From assembly GCF_036242395.1 (NCBI RefSeq), contig NZ_CP108458.1, positions 7,440,001 to 7,504,000 on the forward strand: DNA of 64,000 bases, given 5' to 3'. The stretch is from Kitasatospora sp. NBC_01266 (lineage in GTDB: Bacteria > Actinomycetota > Actinomycetes > Streptomycetales > Streptomycetaceae). Positions 34,201 to 41,000 of this stretch are shown here, piece by piece. The notes under the pieces were generated by a model. It searched no databases. It worked only from the letters and a program-made list of their open reading frames with translations, and had not been told where the DNA came from. Position 1 is the first letter of the stretch; the number at the start of each line of letters is the position of its first letter. A program made the position numbers and the translations under genes.

Positions 34201-34720
34201 AGATGCGGTTCGAGACCATCGTCATCATGGTGCCGGTGGCGGTGTGCGCGGCCAGCGACTCGAAGCCGAGGTCGGCGAACTGGAGGATCTTGTAGTCCAG
34301 GGTGAACGCGCCGATGAAGACGCCGACTTCACGCCCGGCCAGCGCGGCCGGCCGCTGGCCGCCGTCCTCCAGCGCCTCCCAGGACACCTCCAGCAGTTTG
34401 CGCTGCTGCGGATCCATGTGCTCCGCCTCGCGCGGGCTGATCCCGAAGAAGGCCGGCTCGAACTCGTCGAAGCCGTCGATGTACCCGCCCCGGCCACCGA
34501 CCAGCCGCCCGGGTTTGGCCCGGTCCCGGCTGCCGAGCGTCGCAACGTCGTACCGGTCGGCGGGAGTCGGGGTCAGACAGTCCCGACCCTCGATCAGGTT
34601 CCGCCAGAACGTGCGGTGATCGCCGGCGCCTCCGGGAAGCCGACAACCGATCCCGATGATCGCGATCCGTTCCCGGGCGTCCGCCGAGTCCGTGTTGGTG
34701 GTCGAGTCCTGAGGCCCCAC
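25253..34720 (-). CDS. Iterative hybrid PKS-NRPS for a polycyclic tetramate macrolactam
   Basis: A 3155-residue enzyme with one PKS and one NRPS module: KS 17-445 (Cys190, His325, His365), AT about 565-870 (GHSTGE, Ser655), DH about 920-1200 (HRIQGSVVFP, His953; Asp1116), KR about 1470-1690 (TGAFGALG; Tyr1640), ACP about 1765-1840 (GLDSLL, Ser1799), C about 1860-2290 (HHIVSD, His1993-Asp1998), A about 2315-2830 (HTSGSTGRPK), PCP about 2840-2915 (Ser2877) and TE about 2935-3155 (GYSLGG, Ser3000). There is no ER. This exact order and size is known for HSAF, frontalamide and ikarugamycin synthases, which use the PKS module repeatedly for two polyene chains and join them to ornithine. GTG 34720 is preceded by GGGGAG. 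The A domain keeps Asp-Val-Gly in its first specificity positions, compatible with ornithine but not proof. Confidence 0.93.
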   Translation of the reverse strand: MGPQDSTTNTDSADARERIAIIGIGCRLPGGAGDHRTFWRNLIEGRDCLTPTPADRYDVATLGSRDRAKPGRLVGGRGGYIDGFDEFEPAFFGISPREAEHMDPQQRKLLEVSWEALEDGGQRPAALAGREVGVFIGAFTLDYKILQFADLGFESLAAHTATGTMMTMVSNRISHCFDFRGPSISLDTACSSSLVAVHLACQSLLRGESELALAGGTLLHMAPQYTIAETKGGFLSAEGRSRTFDASADGYVRAEGVGVVVLKRLADALRDGDRVHAVVIGSGVNQDGRTNGITVPSPDAQVALIERVCAEAGVSPGSLQYVEAHGTSTPVGDPLEAAALGRALSLGREPGAKCYVGSVKTNIGHTEAAAGVAGLIKTVLCLKHQRIPPHINLEQISPDIDLASLPFEIPTRPTDWPEHQGPARAGVNAFGFGGTNAHILLEQAPEQASEQAPEQVSDQAGAAPAESGTVTVLPLTVLPLTAREPAALPELADRLRQELADSTTSLTDLGWTLAHRRQHLPARLSVVYSSRASLDEALAAAVRGEPHPRLLSGRQRESQERGLVWVFTGVGPQWWAMGRQLFTTEAVYREAIERCDQEIRRQTGWSLIAELQADEADSRMGEPWLAQPANFALQVGLAALWRSYGVRPDAVVGHSTGEVAAFHEAGVYSLADAVKVTVHRSRLQQRLVGTGTMLAVNLSEAQAGRRVRPCGERVSVAAVNSPTSVTLAGDREALARLAAELAADDLFAKFLAVEVPYHSARMAPIKEELLASLEGLKPDRAQLPLYLTGREGTALGPELDAAYWWTNVREPVRFRAAVDRLVDDGHRLFLEIGPHPVLSAAIVQNLAAKGVEGTALPSIRRHEDEPERFALSLASLHNLGVDLDWRRLHPVGRPVTLPPYPWRRDRYWAEPASVAQVRLGRVDHPLLGRRTAGVEPVWEARIDTEALPYLDDHRIQGSVVFPAAGYLEMAAQAVRAMTGSSRAVLADVEFRKALFLPDDGVRTVQFSFAPESAAFTVATADSGERAVHAQGVVRAGQRLSLGAPLDPEAAVARCARRLDGPACYAALARLGYHYGPAFQGIEEVWIGRDEALARIRPPASLGSDPAGHHVHPAVLDSCFQALLTARLPDGQAQGQPDGQADEPGGQPGGPPDFASTEEPRGMLLPLSVAEVRLEPVGDRPLWVHTRISRREGAELVGEISLYEDGGRPLGRISGFRAADIEQTQAAVALGTIDGWLSEPTWTQLPGLGQQSGELPDVTGAGWLLLADASGVADELAALLTARGAHCHLVRPGAEFRTGARDSTIGSLADLAPLLTELGRAERPFDTVVHLWNLDLPTLGAAVPARFAEYTGHGSYSLVALAQALPAALPGSRLHIVTRGSQAAADGDRVEPLGAPAWGVARVLWYQELTAHRGKLVDLESAGGTDPAADRSAAEALLRELLVDDEPELALRGGRRLACRLTPPAGLTRPLPLRLRADGSYLVTGAFGALGQVLCRALARRGARRLILVGRSALPERGSWSGLDPDSPAARAVRLVRELEALGAQPIPVRLEITDEAGLTAWLAEYRRTGQPPIRGVFHLAGQVDDTLVADLDRTRFDAVHDPKTVGACLLHRLLPAEPIEHFVLFASLASLLTTAGQANYAAGNAFLDALAQHRRALGLPALSLDWGPWATGMIEELGLIDHYRDSRGMSPLSPQVGTAVLERVIGQEHAQLVVAPIVNWSVFLAWYDSPLPLVAELALEDGPSAQEQSGFLEEFREADEAGRRLLAARMLTALAAGVLHLPPGQLGPEAGLTALGLDSLLAMELRARLQTELKVTLPVVALLGSAPLGRLAEQVHDALASRLAAGAAGADGGPAVELFSDEQQYPLTQNQKALWFLKQLHPDSFAYNIGGAVEVRTEIDPELMFEAFRVLLARHPSLRANFLLEKGQPVQRICADPVPDLALFDVREQEWESIRALIVREYRKPYQLESDPLVRFRLFQRGPDHWVIMKAVHHIVSDAISTFTFIEELLAVHQALREGRGVDLPPVPARYLDFLNRQNRFLAGPDARRMLDYWRGRLPAEIPVLSLPTDKPRPAVQTHNGASEFFLLDAELSGRVHALAREHGVTVFMVLLSAYYLLLHRYSGQDEVIVGSPVAGRTEEELASVYGYFVNPLPLHVSLAGEPTVSELLARVRETVLGGLDHQEYPFVLLVEQLGLRHDPSRSAVFQAMFILLTHKVATEKYGYRLEYIELPEEEGQFDLTLSVYEDEADQRFHCVLKYNTDLYLPESVQRLAAHYTNLVDALTRATATEPVGRLELLGSRERAVILDEWSGAGRRVSPDLPVHELILRSAAEQPAAVAVVAPSTSGATRRLSYAELATGSGRLADRLRARGAGAGTVVGVCLEKSPELITALLAVLRTGAAYLPLDPSHPVDRLRALVGNAGATLVVTGTDAQSSDLAELPAEILALADPPAPDTAPRHAATAPADPPVDLDSPAYLIHTSGSTGRPKAVQISHRNLASAYGAWREEYRLDTDVRVHLQLAAPSFDVFTGDLVRALCSGGTLVLADRDLLFDTARLYETMRTERVDCAEFVPAVLRPLLAHCERTGHRLDFMRLLIVGSDVWRVEEHRRLHRLAGPRTRLVNSYGLTEATVDSAYYEGAAEVLEATRMVPIGRPFPNSALYILDEHRQPVPPGVPGELWVGGEGVAIGYTDPAQTEERFVTVALGGEPLRLYRTGDLAHWDGGGGLHLLGRLDRQVKVRGHRVEVGEIEAQLSHRPGLTAAVVTARQDDSGESVLCAYCVPGPRSALNAGELRRQLARTLPSFMIPAHFVELAELPLTPNGKVDLAALPAPRSVDTRAFEPPVTPYEVRMADHWQRLLGLEQVGLQHDFFEVGGSSVRLIELIHELRTEFGFSIPVSLLFRATTLSGMAATVEQLAAGRGGDTRPCLHFNTGAATAHAPLFAFPPAGGHGLVYRQLAEHLDDFEVIAFNYLAGDDKTARYADLVESLQSDGPCTLFGYSLGGNLAFEVARELEDRGREVAHVLIMDSYRIPESFTVTDEHLSAFERELGAHLHQHTGSEIVAQETLDQARDYLDFCGRTPNLATLTAPVSVISDVPKLALYAQGRQGSWHGSSLGGAELHRGFGVHAEMLDREYLAPNAGLVRAILTGVGARGA

Positions 34721-34751
34721 GAGTACTCCCCGAAGCTCGCTGCATCCCTGA

Positions 34752-34816
34752 GTGATCAATACTTCACTATGGGTCACAACGTCTTCAAACTACCTGGAGT
34801 GCGACCACTCGAACGG
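34752..34816 (-). promoter_or_regulatory. PKS-NRPS upstream region with inverted repeat and shared 14-mer
   Basis: GAGTG-CGAC-CACTC (34797-34810) is a perfect 5-base inverted repeat that continues into GAACGG. Read toward the PKS-NRPS it contains CCGTTCGAGTGGTC, identical to 19684-19697. TGATCA lies at 34752-34757. The repeat is 77-96 bases before the start codon, a suitable place for an activator. A definite -35/-10 pair could not be chosen. Confidence 0.45.
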
Positions 34817-35004
34817 CCCTACGGAGTCGCCCGCGGTGCGGGGAGTCGGGCACCTGGCCGACAGCTGCCGGCCGGCGTCGTCCGCAACGCGCGCCGCTGC
34901 CGCCACCGCCCCGAGCCGCTCGACCGGATCCCCGAACGCGCCGACCCCGACGGCCCGTTGCTCCCCCGGGAGGCCGGCCTCGCGCACCCGCCTGTCGCCG
35001 GGCG

Positions 35005-36291
35005 TCAGGGCGCCGAGTTGGGCACGTCCGGGTTCTGGGCGAAAGCCTCGATCGGCGAGCCGAACGGGGTGGTGTCCTCGGTGCTGACCTTGGCGCAGCC
35101 CGGCGCGGAGCCCGCGTTGAGCGGGTTCGCGCCCCCGGGGGCGGTGGTCGGGCCGGTACTGCTGCCACCGCCATTCCCGGCACTGCGCGGCGCGGCGGCC
35201 TTGACGGCGTCCGCCGCGGTGGCCGCAGGGGTACCGCCGCCGGAGAACGACTGGTCGCCCTGGATCGCCCGGAAGACCGCTGTGGCCTCGGGGGCCAGCA
35301 CGAGGTCCTGCGCGAAGACCGGGTCCTGGCCGTTGTAGGGCGAGTTGGGGGTGGTCAGGAAGGTGATCTTGTTGGTGGGCACGTCGTTGAGCTGGGCGGC
35401 CAGTTCGGCGAGGTCGGCGAGTCCGTTCAGGCCGGGGTCGACGGTCAGGGACTTGGTCGCGGCGTTGGCCAGTGCGTAGAGCGTGCCCGGGTTGGTCAGG
35501 GTGCCGGCGCTCCGCAGCTTCTGGATCATCGCGGACAGGAAGACGTGCTGGGCGTCCTCGCGGCCGAGGTCGCTGCCGTCGCCGAAGCCGTGCCGGGTGC
35601 GCAGGAACTCCAGTGCCGCCAGGCCCTGCAGCGTGTGGGTGCCGGCGGTCAGCTTCAGGTGCGAGTCCGGGTCGTAGACATTGTTGTCGACGCAGACCCG
35701 GACCCCGCCGACGGCATCCGACATGTTCACCACCCCGGCGAAGTCGATCATCATGAAGTGGTCGATGGTGATCCCGGTCAACTGGTGGACGGCCGCCACC
35801 GTGCAGCCGGGGCCGTACTGCAGGCTGCTGGTGATCAGGGCCGGGCCGGTGCCGGGGTGCAGCTGCCCGGTCCGCGGGTCGGTGCAGCCGGGCAGGTCCA
35901 GCACGAGGTCGCGCGGGATGCTCAGCACCGTCGCGTTGGTGCGGTTGGCGGCCAGGTGGACGAGCATCTCGACGTCCGCGTTGGCCCCCGGGCCGCAGTC
36001 CCCGCCGATCGCGCAGTCGGCCGCGGTGTTGCGGGTGTCCGAGCCGATCACCAGGATGTTCTCCGGGCTGCGTCCGGCGGCGTCCTTCGTCTCTGGCGCC
36101 TGGCTCCCGGACCCGCTGAACAGCGGGCTGCTCCTGATGTTGCCGTCCAACTCCAGGTACACATAAGCCCCCGCGCCCAGCAGCAGCGCCAACGGGACAC
36201 CGAGCCACAGCGCGATGCGGCGCCCGCGCCGCCGACGCCTCGGCTTCCCGTCCTCGTCCGCCGGGTCGCGGGAGGGCTGGTGGTCACCCAT
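35005..36291 (-). CDS. LytR-CpsA-Psr (LCP) family cell-wall ligase
   Basis: A 428-residue membrane-anchored protein. A basic cytoplasmic N-terminus (GKPRRRRRGRR) precedes one transmembrane helix (IALWLGVPLALLLGAGAYVY). The extracellular LCP domain shows ENILVIGSDTRN, SIPRDLVLDLPG and LEFLRTRHGFGDGSDLGRED, which carry the Arg and Asp residues that bind the polyprenyl-pyrophosphate substrate. LCP proteins attach teichoic acids or other glycopolymers to peptidoglycan. A Gly/Ser/Pro-rich tail of about 80 residues follows. It lies upstream of the PKS-NRPS on the same strand with a 284-base gap, so it is probably outside the biosynthetic operon. Confidence 0.9.
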   Translation of the reverse strand: MGDHQPSRDPADEDGKPRRRRRGRRIALWLGVPLALLLGAGAYVYLELDGNIRSSPLFSGSGSQAPETKDAAGRSPENILVIGSDTRNTAADCAIGGDCGPGANADVEMLVHLAANRTNATVLSIPRDLVLDLPGCTDPRTGQLHPGTGPALITSSLQYGPGCTVAAVHQLTGITIDHFMMIDFAGVVNMSDAVGGVRVCVDNNVYDPDSHLKLTAGTHTLQGLAALEFLRTRHGFGDGSDLGREDAQHVFLSAMIQKLRSAGTLTNPGTLYALANAATKSLTVDPGLNGLADLAELAAQLNDVPTNKITFLTTPNSPYNGQDPVFAQDLVLAPEATAVFRAIQGDQSFSGGGTPAATAADAVKAAAPRSAGNGGGSSTGPTTAPGGANPLNAGSAPGCAKVSTEDTTPFGSPIEAFAQNPDVPNSAP

Positions 36292-36812
36292 GCGTGTCAG
36301 TTCCCCGTCCGTGCCGACGGCAGTCTCTCAGCCGTGCTGCCGCTGCGTCGGCCCTCTCACGGCCTCGCCTCTGATGATCCATCAGTGTGCCGGGCACCGG
36401 ACGTCGACGTCTCGCGACGCACCCTGAACGGTCCCTCATCCGCTCGTCCGGGGGTGCGCCAGCGCTGCCGGGCCTGCTGCGCGGGGACGGTGGCCGGCCG
36501 GTTCGCGGTCGCCGCCTGCCCGGGGCGGCCAACCCGTGGGCGCGGTGCGGTCACTGGGCAGATCGTCAGCCATCGGCGGCACCGCAGCGGCCTGGGGCCC
36601 GGGTGGCAACGCCGCACGTGTGCGGGCAGGTCGGCGCCGGGACCTGGAGCCGACCCGCGACCAGGAGCACGGTCCCGGTCGGCGGGCTCCCGGGAGCAGG
36701 CTCCCGGCCTCGCCCTCGTCCCTGGCGCGGACGCGCCGCCGCAGCCGCGCGTGATCGTCTTGGGGTCGGCCCGGGAGTCGCCCGGCGCCTTACCCACCAC
36801 AGGAGTTGTCCC
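36292..36812. other. Non-coding divergent gap (521 bases)
   Basis: Separates the LCP gene from the DD-peptidase gene. No gene is supported. It contains a perfect inverted repeat CTGATG-ATC-CATCAG at 36371-36385, 80 bases before the LCP start, which could be an operator. Several GC-rich self-complementary stretches occur around 36690-36715. Confidence 0.6.
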
Positions 36813-37985
36813 GTGCACGAGCAGGTCTCCCACCGGTCGCGGTTTCCCCGGCGGCAGCGCGACGGTCGACCCGGAGCCATCGCGGCCGCGGTCGCCGTGG
36901 CCGCCGGCGCGCTGCTGATCGGCACCGCCGCCCCGCTGCCGGCCTTCGCCGCCGCCCGGCCCGACAGCGTCCAGCAGCGCCTGGACGCGCTGGTGCACGA
37001 CGACGGGATGCCGGCCGCGCTGGCCGCCGTCAAAGACCGCGACGGCCGCACCCGGAACTACACCGCCGGCGTCGGCGACCTGACCACCAAGGCGAAGGTG
37101 CCCACCGACGGGCTGGTACGGATCGGCAGCGACACCAAGACCTTCACCGCCGTGGTCATGCTGCAACTGGTCGGCGAAGGGAAGGTCGACCTGGAAGCGC
37201 CCGTCGACACCTACCTGCCGGGCCTGCTGCGCGGGGACGGCATCGACGGACGCCGGATCACCGTCCACGAACTGCTCCAGCACACCAGCGGCCTGCCCGA
37301 CTACGTGAACCAGAGCGCCATCATCGCGAACCCCAAGCGGTACGCCGAACCCCGCGACCTGCTCGACCAGGCCCTGGCCAAGAAGGCCGAGTTCGCCCCG
37401 GGCACGCAGTGGGCCTATAGCAACACGAACTACGTGGTCGCCGGCCTGATCATCCAGCAGGTCACCGGCCGACCCGTCGGCGAGGAGATCACCCAGCGCG
37501 TCATCGACCGCATCGGGCTGCGCCACACCTCCTTCCCCACCCCCGGGGACATGGCCATCCACGGACCCCACCCGGAGGGCTACCTCCAGGACCAGGCCGG
37601 CGCACCGCTGCGCGACTTCACCGAGCTGGACCCCTCCTGGGCCTGGGCGGCGGGCGCGATGATCTCGACCCCCGCCGACCTCAACCAGTTCTACAACGCG
37701 CTGCTCGGCGGCCGACTCCTCGCGCCGGCCCAACTGGCCCAGATGCGCAGCACGGTGCCCGCCGACCCGCTGGGCCCCGGCGCCCGCTACGGCCTGGGCC
37801 TGGTGAGCCGTCCGCTGTCGTGCGGCGGCGTGTACTGGGGCCACGGCGGCGCCATTCCGGGCTACGAGACCGCCGGGGGCGCCACCGACGACGGCCGCGC
37901 CGTCGACCTCACCGTCACCACCCTCCCGGGCAGCGCCGCCGCCCAGCACCAGGCGGCTGCCGTGGACGCGGCCCTCTGTCGGTGA
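36813..37985 (+). CDS. Secreted serine DD-peptidase / beta-lactamase family protein (R61-like)
   Basis: A 390-residue exported penicillin-binding enzyme. The signal segment AAAVAVAAGALLIGTAAPLP ends in an AFA cleavage site. All three active-site motifs are present: Ser106-X-X-Lys109 (SDTK), Tyr202-Ser-Asn204 (YSN) and a C-terminal HGG in YWGHGGAIPGY. This matches the Streptomyces R61 D-alanyl-D-alanine carboxypeptidase/transpeptidase type, which trims or links stem peptides of peptidoglycan. GTG 36813 has AGGAG seven bases upstream; longer readings lack a signal peptide. It stands just before the Pls-like gene on the same strand, 63 bases away, but functional linkage is not evident. Confidence 0.9.
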   Translation: MHEQVSHRSRFPRRQRDGRPGAIAAAVAVAAGALLIGTAAPLPAFAAARPDSVQQRLDALVHDDGMPAALAAVKDRDGRTRNYTAGVGDLTTKAKVPTDGLVRIGSDTKTFTAVVMLQLVGEGKVDLEAPVDTYLPGLLRGDGIDGRRITVHELLQHTSGLPDYVNQSAIIANPKRYAEPRDLLDQALAKKAEFAPGTQWAYSNTNYVVAGLIIQQVTGRPVGEEITQRVIDRIGLRHTSFPTPGDMAIHGPHPEGYLQDQAGAPLRDFTELDPSWAWAAGAMISTPADLNQFYNALLGGRLLAPAQLAQMRSTVPADPLGPGARYGLGLVSRPLSCGGVYWGHGGAIPGYETAGGATDDGRAVDLTVTTLPGSAAAQHQAAAVDAALCR

Positions 37986-38048
37986 CCGCGGTTTCTTAGA
38001 CCGACCGGAAGCTCCACAACCAGGGCGGGCCGGGATCGTTCGCCAGGT

Positions 38049-41000
38049 ATGGAGAAGACAGAACACAGCGCCGCGCCGGACTGCGCGACGGCGCCACCTG
38101 GCGCGGGCGGATTGCCGCCCGTGCCGGTGGTCCGGCGGCTGGCCCAGTACTTCGAGCGGACCTGCGACCGGGTACCCGGGAACGTCGCGGTCAGCTGCGG
38201 GCCGGCCGAGCTGACCTATGCCGAGCTGGACCGGCAGGCGAACCGTTTGGCCTGGCTGCTCAGACGGCGGGGCGTGGGCAAGGGCAGCCGGGTGGGGATC
38301 CTGCTGGAGCGGTCCCTGGACACCTATGTCGCGCTGCTCGCCGTGCTCAAGTCCGGTGCGGCCTACGTGCCGCTCGACCCGTCGTTCCCGGCCGACCGGA
38401 TCGCCTTCATCGCCCGGGACGCGGGCCTGGCCGACCTGGTGACCGGTTCGGCCCTGCTGGAGCGCACCCGCGGCCTGTGCTGCCCGGTGCTGGAACTCGA
38501 CGAGGCGGCGGAGAAGTTGTCGGTCGAGTCGGCCGAGCGCCCGCAGGTCGAGGTCGATCCGGCCTCGCTCTGCTACGTGATCTACACCTCTGGCACCACC
38601 GGCCGCCCCAAGGGCGTGGCCGTCTCGCACGCCAACATCGTCAACTTCGTCCGGGTGGCGGCGCCGGTCTACCAGGTGGCTGAGCGGGACCGGGTCTACC
38701 AGGGCCTGTCGATCGCCTTCGACTTCTCGGTGGAGGAGATCTGGCCGGCCTGGGTGGCGGGGGCGACGCTGGTGGCCGGACCGGGCGAGGAGCGGCGGGC
38801 GGGGCAGGGCCTGGCCGAGTTCCTGCACGAGCAGTCGATCACCGTCCTGTGCTGCGTGCCGACGCTGCTGACCACCGTCGAAGCCGAGCTGCCCGCGCTG
38901 CGCACCCTGCTGGTGAGCGGTGAGGCGTGCCCGCCCGACCTGGTGAGCCGCTGGGCCCGCCCCGGTCGGCGGCTGCTCAACCTGTACGGCCCCACCGAGG
39001 CGACCGTCACCGCGACCTGGACGGAACTGCTGCCCGGCCGCCCGGTCACCATCGGCGTGCCGCTGCCCGGTTACCGCGTCCACCTGCTGGACGAGCGGCT
39101 GCGACCGGTCCCGGACGGGCAGAGCGGCGAGATCTGCGTCGGCGGTCCCGGCGTGGCGATCGGCTACCTCAACCGGCCCGACCTCACCGCCGAGAAGTTC
39201 GTCGGCAACCCGGTGGAGCGGGACCGGGAGTCGAGCCCGCGGCTGTACCGGACCGGAGACCTGGGCCGGTGGACCCCCACCGGTGAGATCGAGTTCCTCG
39301 GCCGGATCGACACCCAGGTCAAGATCCGCGGCTACCGCGTCGAGCTGGCGGAGATCGAGGAGGTACTGCGCGAGGACGCCGCGGTGGAGAACGCGGTGGT
39401 GCTCGCCCGGGAGACCGGTGAGCAGGACGGCATCCCGCAGCTGGTCGGCTACGTCACCCTGACGGACCGTGGCGTGGGTGGCGTGGGTGGCGTGGGCGAC
39501 TTGCGCGGTGGTCCGGACCGTCCGGACGACCAGGCCGCACTGCGCGAGCGGCTGCACGCCGCGCTGCGCCGCCGCCTGCCCCACTACATGGTCCCCGCCT
39601 TCGTCGAGGTGCTCGCCGAGTTCCCGCTGCTGGCCGCCGACAAGGTGGACCGCAAGGCACTGCCCGCGCCCACCTCGCCGCCGCTGGGCCGCGGCTCGCG
39701 CCCGCACGTCGCCCCCGCGACCGCGCTGGAACGTCAACTCGCCGAGCTGTGGCGGCAGACGTTGGGCGGCGGTACGGACATCTCGGTGGAGGACGACCTC
39801 TTCTGCGATCTGGGCGGCCACTCGATGACGGCGGCCCGGCTGATGTCCCGGCTGCGCGGGCTGCCGGCGCTGGCGCGGCTGGCGATGGCGGACCTGTACG
39901 CCCATCCCACGGTGCGGGGCCTGGCCGCGTTCGTGACGGCCACCGACCAGCAGACCGACCAGCCGACCGATCACCCGACCGAGGAGCTTGCCGAGGCCCC
40001 GATCGGCGCGGCGCCGCGCCCGGTACGGCACTCCACCGCCCGGGTCGCGGTCTGCGGTGCGGCCCAACTCGCCGCGCTCTACGGATGGCTGCTGCTGGTC
40101 GGCCTGCCGGCCCTGGTGCTGCTGTACCGGCTGCTGCTGGTCGCGGGCGTGCCGGTGCCGGGCCTGAGCGCCGGCGGGACCCTCGGCCGCCTCGCCCACC
40201 TCGACGTCGACCGGTTCGTTCCGCTGGAGATCGGCTGGACGCTGGCGAACGCCGTGCTGCTCCCGGCGCTCGGCGGCCGGCTGCTGCTGGCCGGCCTGCG
40301 ACCGGGCTGGTACCCGCTCTGGGGCGCCGTGCACCTGCGGTTCTGGCTGTACACCAAGGTGCAGGCGCTGACCCCGGTCACCGTGCTGGCGGGATCCCCG
40401 CTGCTGACGCCGTTCCTGCGGCTGCTCGGGGTACGGGTCGGACGCGGCTGCCACCTGGCGGCCGCGGGCGGCCTGTCGCGGTTCGTGGCCATCGGCGACC
40501 AGGTGAGCATCGGCTACGGCGCGCGCGTCGAGACGCACACCATCGAGGGCGGCTGGCTGCGCCTGGCACCGGTGCGCCTCGGGGACGGCAGCTTCCTGGG
40601 GACCAACAGCGTGCTGCTGCCCGGCGCGGTGGTCGGCGCGGGCGCCTCCGTCGGTGAGCAGTCGCTGCTGGTGGCGGACCAGGTGGTGCCGGCCGGCGAG
40701 CACTGGGCCGGGTCGCCCGCCGCCCGGCTGCCCGCGGCGCCACCGGTGCTGCAGGCGATGGCCGCGCAGGCGGATGACCGGCCGTGGCCGATCCGGGTGC
40801 TGGCCGGCTACGCCGCCGGAGCGCTGCTGCTCCTGCTGCTGCCGGTGCTGGTGCTCACCACCGCCGGCGCGGCCGTCGCGGTGGTGGCCGAACGGGACGG
40901 CTTCGGTGCGGCCGTCCTCGCCACGCCGCTGGTCGGACCGGTGTTCGTCGCGGTCAACTGCGCGCTGGTGCTGCTGCTCAAGCGCGCCGTACTGCCACGG

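Noticed and set aside
25253..34720. Modular or enediyne-type PKS
   Set aside because: There is only one PKS module followed by one NRPS module and TE, no phosphopantetheinyl-transferase domain and no enediyne core genes.
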